Assembly: GCA_001725355.1 (NCBI GenBank)
Contig: MEGD01000021.1
Span: 26,614 to 90,613 of the forward strand
Length of the DNA stretch: 64,000 nt
Reading direction: 5' to 3'
From: Novosphingobium sp. SCN 66-18
GTDB lineage: Bacteria > Pseudomonadota > Alphaproteobacteria > Sphingomonadales > Sphingomonadaceae
Below are positions 45,549 to 53,786 of this stretch, one piece after another; the first letter of the stretch is position 1, and each line of letters starts with the position of its first letter. The position numbers and the translations under genes were made by a program. The notes under the pieces are model-generated. The model did no database searches. It was not told the origin of the DNA and saw nothing but the letters and a program-made list of their open reading frames with translations.

Positions 45549-46877
45549 TCAGTGCTGGTCGCGCCGGAGCGGCAGGAACAGCATCAGCGCCAGCGCGAGC
45601 AGCGAACCGGCGGCCATGATGACCGAAACCGTCATCAGTCCGAGCTGGGCCTTGAACAGCGTGCCCGCGAGATAGGGCGAAAGCGCTGCCCCCGCGCGGC
45701 CGATGCTGAGCGCGAAGCCGGTGCCGGTCGCCTTGACGTGCGTGGGATAGACGGCGGCGAAAGCGGTGTAGAAGCCGACGATCGCCGAATTGGTGAACAG
45801 GCCGACCGAGACCACGGCCAGGGTCCAGCCCATGAGGCTGTTGGCGCCGAAGCCGAATCGCGCGACCAGCAGCACCGACAGCGCCAGCGCCACCAGCGTC
45901 GCCTGCTTGATCCCGAAACGGTGCATGAACCAGCCGAACGCCGCGCCGCCGATCGCGCCGCCGAGGTTGGCATAGGCAAGCACCCCCGCGCCTTGCGCCT
46001 GTGTGAAGTTCTGCCCGGCGAACTGCGGATCGGACATGATCGAGGGCGTCATCTTGAGGATGTAGTAGAACGTCAGCGCGTGCGCGGCATAGCCGAGCGA
46101 GAGGATCAGCGTGGCCTTGCGCAGCGCGGGGCTGAAGATGTCGGCCAGGCTGGCCTTCTGCTCGTGCGGCGCTGGCGGCGGCAGCGCGCCGATCGCCGGC
46201 TGCCCCAGCGCGGCGAGCGCGCGGTTGATCCTCTCCAGCGCGCCGGCGGGCCGGGCGCGCATCAGCCACGCCGGCGTTTCGGGCACGAGGAACCAGACCA
46301 GCGGCAGGCAGATGGCCGTCATCGTCCCGCCGAACAGGAACACCGAACGCCAGTCGTGCGCCTTGAGCAGCTGTGCCGCGACGAGGCCGCCCAGGAACGC
46401 GCCCAGCGGATAGCCGATCACCATCAGCGACATCGCCATGCTGCGCGCCTTGCGGCTGGAAAGCTCGAAGGCGATGGCGTTGATCGCGGCCAGCATCCCG
46501 CCGATGCCCAGGCCGGTGATGATGCGCCAGATCGAAAGGCCGACCGGCGATGTGGCGGTGGTCGCCATGAACATGCCCACCACCATCAGCAGCAGGCAGG
46601 CCAGCGTGGTCCGGCGCCGGCCGAAGCGGTCGGCCGCGCCGCCGAGCAGCAGCGAGCCGAGGCCCATGCCGATCAGTTCCATCGACAGCACCGCGCCCAG
46701 CCCGTCGGGCGCGAGGTGCCATTCCTTCTTGATGCCAGGGCCGGCGAAGGCGCTCGACAGCACGTCGAACCCGTCCAGCGCGTTGAGGAAGATCGTGATG
46801 ATGACCGCGATCCATTGCCGCGCGGCCATCGGGGCATCGTCGATGATGCTGCGTGGATCGGTGCTCGTATCGGCCAT
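45549..46877 (-). CDS. MFS transporter, aromatic acid:H+ symporter (AAHS) type
   Basis: 442-residue transporter with twelve hydrophobic segments. Helix 1 contains the AAHS hallmark NALDGFDVLSSAF (D-G-F-D), loop 2-3 GGAADRFGRRRTTL, and helix 5-6 ends with FLVPETPAWL. Relatives import benzoate, 4-hydroxybenzoate, vanillate or protocatechuate. ATG 46877; a GTG at 46880 is possible. Divergent in function from the two other MFS proteins here. Next to the MarR gene on the same strand, 60 nt downstream of it. Confidence 0.85.
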   Translation of the reverse strand: MADTSTDPRSIIDDAPMAARQWIAVIITIFLNALDGFDVLSSAFAGPGIKKEWHLAPDGLGAVLSMELIGMGLGSLLLGGAADRFGRRRTTLACLLLMVVGMFMATTATSPVGLSIWRIITGLGIGGMLAAINAIAFELSSRKARSMAMSLMVIGYPLGAFLGGLVAAQLLKAHDWRSVFLFGGTMTAICLPLVWFLVPETPAWLMRARPAGALERINRALAALGQPAIGALPPPAPHEQKASLADIFSPALRKATLILSLGYAAHALTFYYILKMTPSIMSDPQFAGQNFTQAQGAGVLAYANLGGAIGGAAFGWFMHRFGIKQATLVALALSVLLVARFGFGANSLMGWTLAVVSVGLFTNSAIVGFYTAFAAVYPTHVKATGTGFALSIGRAGAALSPYLAGTLFKAQLGLMTVSVIMAAGSLLALALMLFLPLRRDQH

Positions 46878-46937
46878 CACTCTCCCCTTCGCGCCAGATC
46901 GGTCCCTGCCGGCGGCGAAACTGTTATTTCCTATAAC

Positions 46938-47408
46938 TCATTCATGAATGCGCGCCAGCAATTCCAGCAGGATCTTCACTTCGCGATCGCTGAAGCGGCT
47001 TTTGACCCAGGCTTCGTGCTCACCGATCGCGCGCTTGGCGCTGGCCAGCATCTCGTGGCCGGCCGGCTCCAGATAGAGCGCCTGCTTGCGCCCGTCCTTG
47101 GGCGAACGGTCGCGGCGCAGGAGGTGTTTGGCCTGAAGCCGGTTGATGATCGCCATTGTCGTGGCGCGGTCCATGCGCAGGCGCTGCGCCAGATCGGTCT
47201 GGGCGATGCCGGGGTGGTCATCGACCAGCCACAGCACGGAAACCTGCTTCTGCGTCAGATCGAGATCGGTGAAGGTCTCGGTAAAGTGGCGCAGACATGC
47301 TCCGTGGGCCAGGCGGATGTGGAACCCCAGGATGTCGTTGATCGCGCCAATATCACCGGATTCCGGGTCGGCCGGCGTAATCGCGTCCTCGAATTTGTCC
47401 TTGATCAA
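46938..47408 (-). CDS. MarR family transcriptional regulator
   Basis: 156-residue winged-HTH protein. Core pattern: LTQKQVSVLWLVDDHPGIAQTDLAQRLRMDRATTMAIINRL (in parts), then the wing RDRSPKDGRKQALYL with its conserved D-x-R. Start is TTG at 47408, with GGTGGA upstream. Divergent from the lignostilbene dioxygenase gene, with putative operator E 28 nt from its start, which fits autoregulation. It is the only MarR gene in the window and the prime candidate to bind all five sites A-E. The ligand is probably a phenolic; unproven. Confidence 0.88.
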   Translation of the reverse strand: MIKDKFEDAITPADPESGDIGAINDILGFHIRLAHGACLRHFTETFTDLDLTQKQVSVLWLVDDHPGIAQTDLAQRLRMDRATTMAIINRLQAKHLLRRDRSPKDGRKQALYLEPAGHEMLASAKRAIGEHEAWVKSRFSDREVKILLELLARIHE

Positions 47409-47436
47409 TGATCCACCCCCGATGCCCCTTGCTTAT

Positions 47437-47455
47437 TTGTTAGTGTCGCATACAA
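47437..47455. promoter_or_regulatory. Putative operator site E between MarR and lignostilbene dioxygenase
   Basis: TTGTTAG-TGTCG-CATACAA, 19 nt before the dioxygenase ATG and 28 nt before the MarR start. It matches the arms of the other sites (right arm identical to site B). Confidence 0.75.
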
Positions 47456-47474
47456 ATATCACAAGGAGGATGCC

Positions 47475-48956
47475 ATGGCCGAATTTCCAAAAACCCCGAG
47501 TTTCACGGGCTTCAACACGCCATCGCGGGTGGAGGCGGATATCGCCGATCTGGCCCACGATGGCACGATCCCGCAGGAGTTAAACGGCGCTTTCTACCGC
47601 GTCCAGCCCGACCCGCAATTTCCGCCGCGGCTGGGCGACGACATCGCCTTCAACGGCGACGGCATGATCACCCGGTTCCACATCCATGACGGCCAGTGCG
47701 ATTTCCGCCAGCGCTGGGCGAAGACCGACAAGTGGAAGCTGGAGAACGAGGCCGGAAAGGCGTTGTTCGGCGCCTATCGCAACCCGTTGACCGACGACGA
47801 GAGCGTGAAGGGCGAGATCCGCTCCACCGCCAATACCAACGCCTTCATCTTCGGCGGCAAGTTGTGGGCGATGAAGGAGGACAGCCCCGCGCTGGTCATG
47901 GACCCGGCGACGATGGAAAGCTTCGGCTTCGAGAAATTCGGCGGCAAGATGACCGGGCAGACCTTCACCGCGCATCCCAAGGTGGACCCGGCGAGCGGCA
48001 ACATGGTGGCGATCGGCTATGCCGCATCGGGCCTGTGCACCGACGACGTGACCTACATGGAAGTCAGCCCGACGGGCGAACTGGTGCGCGAGATCTGGTT
48101 CAAGGTGCCCTATTACTGCATGATGCACGACTTCGGCATCACCGAGGATTACCTGGTGCTGCACATCGTGCCCTCTATCGGCAGCTGGGAGCGCCTGGAA
48201 CAGGGCAAGCCGCACTTCGGATTCGATACGACGCTGCCGGTCTATCTGGGAATCATCCCCCGCCGCGATGGCGTGACCGACGCCGACATCCGCTGGTTCA
48301 AGCGCGATAACTGCTTCGCCAGCCACGTGCTGAACGCCTGGCAGGAAGGCACGAAGATCCACTTCATCGTGCCCGAGGCGAAGAACAACATGTTCCCGTT
48401 CTTCCCCGACGTCCATGGCGCGCCGTTCAACGGGATGGAGGCGATGAGCCGGCTGACCGACTGGGTGGTCGATATGGCCTCGAACAGCGAGGATTTCGCC
48501 GACATCCGTCCGCTGACCGACACCGCCAGCGAGTTTCCGCGCATCGACGATCGCTTCACCGGCCGCAAGACGCGCTATGGCTGGGGGCTGGAAATGGACA
48601 TGAAGCGCCCGGTCGAGCTGCGCGGCGGCAGCGCCGGCGGATTGCTGATGAACTGCCTGTTCCTCAAGGACTTCGAGACCGGCGCCGAACAGCACTGGTG
48701 GTGCGGCCCGGTCAGCAGCCTGCAGGAGCCGGCGTTCGTCCCGCGCGCCAAAAACGCGCCCGAAGGCGATGGCTGGATCGTGCAGGTCTGCAACCGGCTG
48801 GAGGAACAGCGCAGCGATCTGCTGATCTTCGACGCGCTCGATATCGAGAAGGGGCCGGTCGCCACGATCCACGTTCCCATCCGCCTGCGCTTCGGCCTGC
48901 ACGGCAACTGGGCCAATGCCGAGGAGATCGGCCTGCTTGAAGCGGAGGCCGCGTGA
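47475..48956 (+). CDS. Lignostilbene alpha,beta-dioxygenase (carotenoid oxygenase family, NOV1-like)
   Basis: Fe(II) enzyme cleaving the central double bond of 4-hydroxystilbenes with O2 to give two aldehydes; lignostilbene yields vanillin. 493 residues, beta-propeller. The four iron ligands are His167 (FTAHPKV), His218 (CMMHDFG), His284 (FASHVLN) and His476 (GLHGNWA). Phe59, Tyr101 and Lys134, which in the stilbene cleaver NOV1 hold the 4-hydroxyl ring, are at the same positions. AGGAGG before ATG 47475. Promoter has operator E. The DUF3237 gene overlaps its stop. Confidence 0.92.
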   Translation: MAEFPKTPSFTGFNTPSRVEADIADLAHDGTIPQELNGAFYRVQPDPQFPPRLGDDIAFNGDGMITRFHIHDGQCDFRQRWAKTDKWKLENEAGKALFGAYRNPLTDDESVKGEIRSTANTNAFIFGGKLWAMKEDSPALVMDPATMESFGFEKFGGKMTGQTFTAHPKVDPASGNMVAIGYAASGLCTDDVTYMEVSPTGELVREIWFKVPYYCMMHDFGITEDYLVLHIVPSIGSWERLEQGKPHFGFDTTLPVYLGIIPRRDGVTDADIRWFKRDNCFASHVLNAWQEGTKIHFIVPEAKNNMFPFFPDVHGAPFNGMEAMSRLTDWVVDMASNSEDFADIRPLTDTASEFPRIDDRFTGRKTRYGWGLEMDMKRPVELRGGSAGGLLMNCLFLKDFETGAEQHWWCGPVSSLQEPAFVPRAKNAPEGDGWIVQVCNRLEEQRSDLLIFDALDIEKGPVATIHVPIRLRFGLHGNWANAEEIGLLEAEAA

Positions 48957-49426
48957 ATCCGCCGGTAAGCCCGCCGGGCCTCGAATTCGTCTACGAGGCC
49001 ACCGGCGATCTCGAACCGCCGCGCCCCATCGGCGAAACCTATGACGGGACGCGGCGGATCATTCCGATCGTGGGCGGCGGACGCGTGGAAGGGCCGCTGA
49101 TCAGCGGAAAGCTGGTCGGCAACTCGGCGGACTGGCAACTGACCCGCCCCGATGGGGTGACGGTGGCCGACGCGATCTACGCGCTGGAGACCGACGACGG
49201 CGTGGTCATCCAGATCCGCAACCGTGGCCTGCGCCACGGCCCGCCCGAGGTGATGCAGCGGCTCGCCGCCGGAGACGCGGTGGACCCGGCGGAATACTAC
49301 TTCCGCACGGTGCCGGAATTCATCGCGCCCAAGGGCCGGTACGAATGGATGAACCGCTCGATCTTCATCTGTTCGGGCGCGCGCTACCCGCTGGGCATCA
49401 AGCTGTGGGTCTGGCGCGTGCTGTAG
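48953..49426 (+). CDS. DUF3237 domain protein
   Basis: 157 residues, one DUF3237 beta-rich domain: LEFVYEATGDLEPPRPIGET, IIPIVGGGRVEGPLISGKL, ADWQLTRPDGVTVADAIYALET, RNRGLRHGPPEVM, YYFRTVPEF. GTG start overlapping the dioxygenase stop (GTGA), so made together with it. Function unknown; coupling suggests it handles the substrate or product of the dioxygenase. Confidence 0.85.
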   Translation: MNPPVSPPGLEFVYEATGDLEPPRPIGETYDGTRRIIPIVGGGRVEGPLISGKLVGNSADWQLTRPDGVTVADAIYALETDDGVVIQIRNRGLRHGPPEVMQRLAAGDAVDPAEYYFRTVPEFIAPKGRYEWMNRSIFICSGARYPLGIKLWVWRVL

Positions 49427-49447
49427 CCGCGAATGCGTTCGTTACAT

Positions 49448-49529
49448 CGTCATTGCGAGGGGCGAAGCCGCGTGGCAATCCAGAGGGGCACGTGGGGCTC
49501 CGGATTGCTTCGCTGCGCTCGCAATGACG
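49448..49529. repeat. Intergenic palindromic repeat, family R1 copy 4
   Basis: Starts CGTCATTGCGAGG, ends CTCGCAATGACG, inner CAATCCAGAG / CCGGATTGCTTCG. Sits between the convergent stops of the DUF3237 gene and the small membrane protein. Confidence 0.88.
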
Positions 49530-49538
49530 AAGCTGGCG

Positions 49539-49769
49539 CTATAGCCGCAGTCTGGCAGCCTGTTCGTGGCGCAGGCAGTCGAAAATCTTCGATCCGGCCA
49601 TGAACACGGCGACGGTGCAGGCCAGGAACAGCAGCTTGCCGCCGAATCCGGGATAGACCGACAGGTAAACCTGCCCGCGCTCGACCGCGCCCAGCGCCAG
49701 CGCATAGATGATGGCGCAGGCCTCAAAGCGCGTCTTGATGACGAAAAGGCGACCGAGCTTTCCGAACAT
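49539..49769 (-). CDS. Small hypothetical membrane protein
   Basis: 76 residues, two hydrophobic segments (about residues 17-32 and 44-62) between a basic N terminus (MFGKLGRLFVIKTRFEA) and a short charged tail. ATG 49769 with GGGGAT upstream. Looks like the conserved short sphingomonad membrane protein type, but I do not recognise a named family. Function unknown. Confidence 0.65.
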   Translation of the reverse strand: MFGKLGRLFVIKTRFEACAIIYALALGAVERGQVYLSVYPGFGGKLLFLACTVAVFMAGSKIFDCLRHEQAARLRL

Positions 49770-49968
49770 TGTTATCCCCTGCGCCGCCGCGTCCTTCTCT
49801 GCGGGGACGGACGGCGCCATTTTACAACCACCAGTCAGCAATCATCGTGCCAGCCCCGGATTTCCGGGAAAGGGCAAGGTTAACCAGATGGTAACTGTAA
49901 AACGCGGCGACAGGTAAGGAAATCTGCGGGTCCCGATGTTCCAATGTGGGAGTAATCCCGCTGTGGCG

Positions 49969-51168
49969 TCAGGCCAGCGCACCAAGCTCCAGCGCATCGA
50001 GCAACCCGGCCCGCGCCGCGCGCACCGTGGCGGCAAGCGTTTCGGAGCCGAGATCGGCCGGGTCGATCTGTTCGGGCCAGAGCCGGGCGATCGTGGCCTC
50101 GATCCGGTCGGCCTTGGCCTCGTCCAGCAGGAAGCGCGGATCGACCGTGGCGGGATCGGCGACCACGCGCAGCCGCAGGCAGGCGGGGCCGCCGCCGTTG
50201 GCCATCGATTGCCGCACGTCCACCGGCAACACGCGGCGGATCGGGCCGTTGCCGGCCAGCATCCCGTCCAGCCAGCCGCGCACGGCGGGATTCTCCCAGG
50301 CCTCCAGCGGGATCACCAGCCCCATGTCGCCATCGGGCAGCGTCAGCAACTGCGCGTTGAACAGATAGCTGCGGATCGCGTCGGCCAGGCTGACCGCGGC
50401 GGCCGGCACGATCACGATCTCCGCCTCGGGCAGCTTCGCGCGGATCGCGGCGTAGGCGCCTTCGGGATCGGCGAAGGCCTGTTCGTGGGTGAACAGCACG
50501 CGTTCGTTGGCAACGGCAACCACGTCGTTGTGGAAGGCGCCGGCGGCGATTGCCTCGGGCGCCTGCTCGATGAACAGCGTGCGCTCGGGATCGAGCCCGT
50601 GCAGGCGCGCCACCGCGCGGCTCGCCTGTTCGTGCTGGCGCGCCGGAAACGCGCCGCCGGTGCGGCCATAGACGAAGATCTCGATGCCGGGCGCGTCGTG
50701 CCGCGCGGCCATGCGCATGTGGTTGGCCGCGCCCTCATCGCCGAAGCACGGCGGAACCGCGCCATGGAGCGCGAAGTGGGCCTTATCGGCAAAGGCGAGC
50801 GCGAGCTGGCGCGCGGTATCGGGCCATTCCTGCGAGCGGTGGAGCATCGTCACGAGGTTGGCGGGGGTGAGGTGGCAGCGGCCGTCGGCGGTATCGGGCG
50901 CGGGGCTGACGGTGGCGGCGTTGGCGGTCCACATCGACGAGGCCGACCACAGCAGCGCCGGATTGGGCCGGGGCAGCGGCGCGAAGAAGCCCTGCGCCAG
51001 CCCCAGCGCCAGGTTGTGCCGCATCTTGCCCACCCCCTGCAGCGCGGCGGCGCGGGGATAGGAGACATCGCCGGCATGGCTGGCCGAAGCGAGGTTGCCA
51101 AGGCTCAGCCCCGCGTAGTTGTGGCTCGGGCCGACGATGCCGTCGAAGTTGATTTCCACCAGTTTCAC
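49969..51168 (-). CDS. astB: N-succinylarginine dihydrolase
   Basis: Second step of the arginine succinyltransferase pathway: N-succinylarginine to N-succinylornithine plus CO2 and ammonia. 399 residues, GME fold. INFDGIVGPSHNYAGLSLGN at the N terminus, the His in AGAFHNDVVAVAN and the catalytic Cys in GGPACLRLRVV are in place. GTG start at 51168. Downstream of astA by 19 nt on the same strand. Confidence 0.93.
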   Translation of the reverse strand: MKLVEINFDGIVGPSHNYAGLSLGNLASASHAGDVSYPRAAALQGVGKMRHNLALGLAQGFFAPLPRPNPALLWSASSMWTANAATVSPAPDTADGRCHLTPANLVTMLHRSQEWPDTARQLALAFADKAHFALHGAVPPCFGDEGAANHMRMAARHDAPGIEIFVYGRTGGAFPARQHEQASRAVARLHGLDPERTLFIEQAPEAIAAGAFHNDVVAVANERVLFTHEQAFADPEGAYAAIRAKLPEAEIVIVPAAAVSLADAIRSYLFNAQLLTLPDGDMGLVIPLEAWENPAVRGWLDGMLAGNGPIRRVLPVDVRQSMANGGGPACLRLRVVADPATVDPRFLLDEAKADRIEATIARLWPEQIDPADLGSETLAATVRAARAGLLDALELGALA

Positions 51169-51187
51169 GGGAGACTCCGTCCTGACC

Positions 51188-52201
51188 TTAGCGTTCCACA
51201 TGCCAGATCATGTCGCCCTCGCGCACGTCGAGCGCGGCGGCGGCCATGGGATCGAGCGTCACCCCGTCGCTATCCTCGCCGATTTCCGCGAAGGTGCAGC
51301 GGAAAGTGGAGAGGTGGCCGGTGGCGGCGAGCGCCTTCCTGGGATTGTCGGGCGGGCAGACCCGCGCCACTTGCACGTGGCGCGCCTCGGCGATCGATTT
51401 CACCCGGTCGGTGCGCGCGGTCATCGTCGGGCCGCCATCGAAGATGTCGAAATAGCCTTCGTTGGCAAAGCCTTCGCCTTCCAGCATGCGCATCGCGGCA
51501 CGGCCGGAGGGGTGGGGCAGGCCGATCGCGCTGCGCGCCGAATCGGGCAGCATCGCGATATAGACCGGATGCTTGGGCATCAGATCGGCGATGAACTGGT
51601 TGCCGTTGATGGCGTTGAAGTAATCGGCTTCCTGGAAGCTCATGCCGAAGAAGCGCCCGGCCACGCCATCCCAGAACGGCGATCCGCCGCGTTCGTCGAT
51701 GATGCCGCGCAGTTCGGCCAGGATGCGGTCGGAAAAGCGCGCGCGGTGCATGGCGATGAACAGGTAGCGGCTGCGCGCCAGCAGCATGCCGAGGCCACCC
51801 GCGCGCTCGGACGGGTGCAGGAACAGCCCGCCGACCTCGCTCGACCCTTCGAGGTCGGTGACGAGGTTGAGCATTTCGGCGCGGAAGGTGCGGCCCAGTT
51901 CCTTGGAATGCTGGGTCAGCGTGGCCATGCGGTACGAATAGAACGGCCATTGCAGCCCGACCCGCGTGAACAGCTGCGCGGTGCCGCGCACTTCGCCGGT
52001 CTCGATGTCCTCCAGCACCAGCACGAACAGCTCGTCGCCGCCCGTTTCCTCGGTGCCATAGGCTTCGGCCGAGCGGTCGAGCTTGGCCTGCAGCGCCTTG
52101 CGGTCGGGCGGCAGGTTGGTGAAGCCGCCGCCGGTCAGCTTGGCCATCTCGTACAAGTGCTGGAGGTCCTGCGCGCTGGCGGCGCGGATACGGTGCGTCA
52201 T
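51188..52201 (-). CDS. astA: Arginine N-succinyltransferase
   Basis: First step of the AST pathway: succinyl-CoA plus arginine. 337 residues, GNAT-related fold. Recognisable segments: MAKLTGGGFTNLPPDR, GGLFLHPSERAGGLGMLLARSRYLFIA (in parts), FWDGVAGRFFGMSFQEADY, FDGGPTMTARTD. ATG 52201. It follows the M20 hydrolase by 5 nt and precedes astB. Confidence 0.93.
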   Translation of the reverse strand: MTHRIRAASAQDLQHLYEMAKLTGGGFTNLPPDRKALQAKLDRSAEAYGTEETGGDELFVLVLEDIETGEVRGTAQLFTRVGLQWPFYSYRMATLTQHSKELGRTFRAEMLNLVTDLEGSSEVGGLFLHPSERAGGLGMLLARSRYLFIAMHRARFSDRILAELRGIIDERGGSPFWDGVAGRFFGMSFQEADYFNAINGNQFIADLMPKHPVYIAMLPDSARSAIGLPHPSGRAAMRMLEGEGFANEGYFDIFDGGPTMTARTDRVKSIAEARHVQVARVCPPDNPRKALAATGHLSTFRCTFAEIGEDSDGVTLDPMAAAALDVREGDMIWHVER

Positions 52202-52206
52202 GACGG

Positions 52207-53412
52207 TCAGTTGCCTCCGGAAAGCCGGTGAAGGACCAGCGCGGACAGGGCCGCGCGTTCCGCCAGCGAGGATACGATCAGGAATTCGTCGGGCGAATGG
52301 ATCGCGCCACCACGCACGCCCATCGTGTCCACCACCGGCACGCCCAGCGCGGCGATGTTGTTGCCATCGCAGACCCCGCCCGAACTCTGCCAGCGGATCG
52401 GCTGCCCCAGCGCCGCGCCGCAATCGCGGACCAGCCCGAACAACGCCTCCGCCGGGGGATCGAGCGACTTGGGCGGGCGCGAAAGGCCGCCGTGGAGATG
52501 AATGGAGACGTCATGCTCGCGCTCGATCTCAGCGATCAGGCCGCGCAACGCCACGGTGAAGCGTTCGGCGTCGGTCATCGCGCGCGGGCGGATGTTGAAG
52601 CGCAGCACCGCGTGATCGGGCACCACGTTGTTGGCCGAGCCGCCGTCGATCCGCGCCGGATTGACCGAAAGCGTGGCCGTTTCCATGTGCTTGAGCCGCA
52701 AGGCGAGATCGGCCGCCGCGACGATCGCGTTGCGCCCGTCCTGCGGGTTGCGCCCGGCGTGGGCGGATCGTCCGGTGACGATCAGCGAGAAGTTGCCGCT
52801 GCCCGCGCGGGCGCCGGCCAGCGTGCCATCGGGCAGGGCAGAGGGTTCGTAGGTCAGCGCCGCCGCCTTGCCGCGCGCCAGTTCCGCGATCAGCCCGGCG
52901 GAGGCGAGGCTGCCCGTCTCCTCGTCCGAGTTGATCATCACGTCATAGCCGACGCCGGCGGCCGCCACGCTGGTCTCGAACGCGGCGAGCGCGGCAAGGA
53001 TCACCGCGATCCCGCCTTTCATGTCGGCGACGCCGGGGCCGTTGAGCGTCTCGTCGTCCAGCCAGCGCTGTTGCTGGAAGGCGTGGGTGGCCGGAAACAC
53101 GGTGTCCATGTGCCCGGTCAGCAGATAGCGCCGCGCGGCTTGCGGGCGGACCGAGAGCACGAAATGCGCGCCGTGGCCCACTTCTTCCTCGCGCCCGTCC
53201 GCCGCGATGGCGGTCACGCGCGCGGGTTCAACCTTGCGGATTTCTCCCGGCAGATCGGAAAAGGCCTCCGCCAGCAAATCCCACTGCCGCGCCAGACCAT
53301 CCAGATTGCGCGTGCCGGTGTTGACCGCGCTCCACGCCTGCACTTGCGAAAGCATGGCGTCGGCGTTGAACCGGCCGACGAGATCGCGTTCTGTCGCTGA
53401 AAGCTGTTGCAT
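52207..53412 (-). CDS. M20 family metallohydrolase in the ast operon
   Basis: 401-residue co-catalytic zinc hydrolase of the ArgE/DapE/CPG2 group. Zinc-site pattern: GHMDTVFP (His, Asp), GPGVADMKGG (Asp), NSDEETGS (Glu-Glu, catalytic base and ligand), and a late His in GGAIHSPDEF. First gene of the astA-astB unit. It may replace AstE as the succinylglutamate desuccinylase or deacylate another N-acyl amino acid; no astC, astD or astE is in the window. ATG 53412. Confidence 0.82.
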   Translation of the reverse strand: MQQLSATERDLVGRFNADAMLSQVQAWSAVNTGTRNLDGLARQWDLLAEAFSDLPGEIRKVEPARVTAIAADGREEEVGHGAHFVLSVRPQAARRYLLTGHMDTVFPATHAFQQQRWLDDETLNGPGVADMKGGIAVILAALAAFETSVAAAGVGYDVMINSDEETGSLASAGLIAELARGKAAALTYEPSALPDGTLAGARAGSGNFSLIVTGRSAHAGRNPQDGRNAIVAAADLALRLKHMETATLSVNPARIDGGSANNVVPDHAVLRFNIRPRAMTDAERFTVALRGLIAEIEREHDVSIHLHGGLSRPPKSLDPPAEALFGLVRDCGAALGQPIRWQSSGGVCDGNNIAALGVPVVDTMGVRGGAIHSPDEFLIVSSLAERAALSALVLHRLSGGN

Positions 53413-53524
53413 ATGTAACCGGTGTAGCCGCTGCCGCGCGCGGGGTGAACCCCCGTTGGCAGAGGACCGCGCCGGTTACAATTGGTTCCGTCTCCGGCGG
53501 ACTATGGCCGCCACTCTTCTCCGC

Positions 53525-53671
53525 CTAGGCTCTGCGACCGGTGAACAACTGGACGAGGCCCACGATGATCGCCAGCACCAGCACCACGTGGATCAGGCCG
53601 GCGGTGATCTTGAACACGAACACGCCCAGCAGCCACAGAACGAGCAGCACGACGGCGATGGTCATCAGCAT
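53525..53671 (-). CDS. lmo0937-like small membrane protein
   Basis: About 48 residues, two hydrophobic helices (MTIAVVLLVLWLLGVFVF and GLIHVVLVLAIIVGLVQLF) separated by KITA and ending FTGRRA. This is the lmo0937/DUF5670 pattern. ATG 53671 has AAGG nine nt upstream; an ATG at 53680 would overlap that site. Function unknown. Confidence 0.75.
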   Translation of the reverse strand: MLMTIAVVLLVLWLLGVFVFKITAGLIHVVLVLAIIVGLVQLFTGRRA

Positions 53672-53786
53672 GATTGGCATCCTTTCCGGGTTGCGGCCGG
53701 CGCATCCTTTTGGGGATGCGCGGCGCTTTCCTGTTGCGATGCCCATCTACGCGGAACCGTCGCTTTGGTTCCTGGTTACGTAACGA

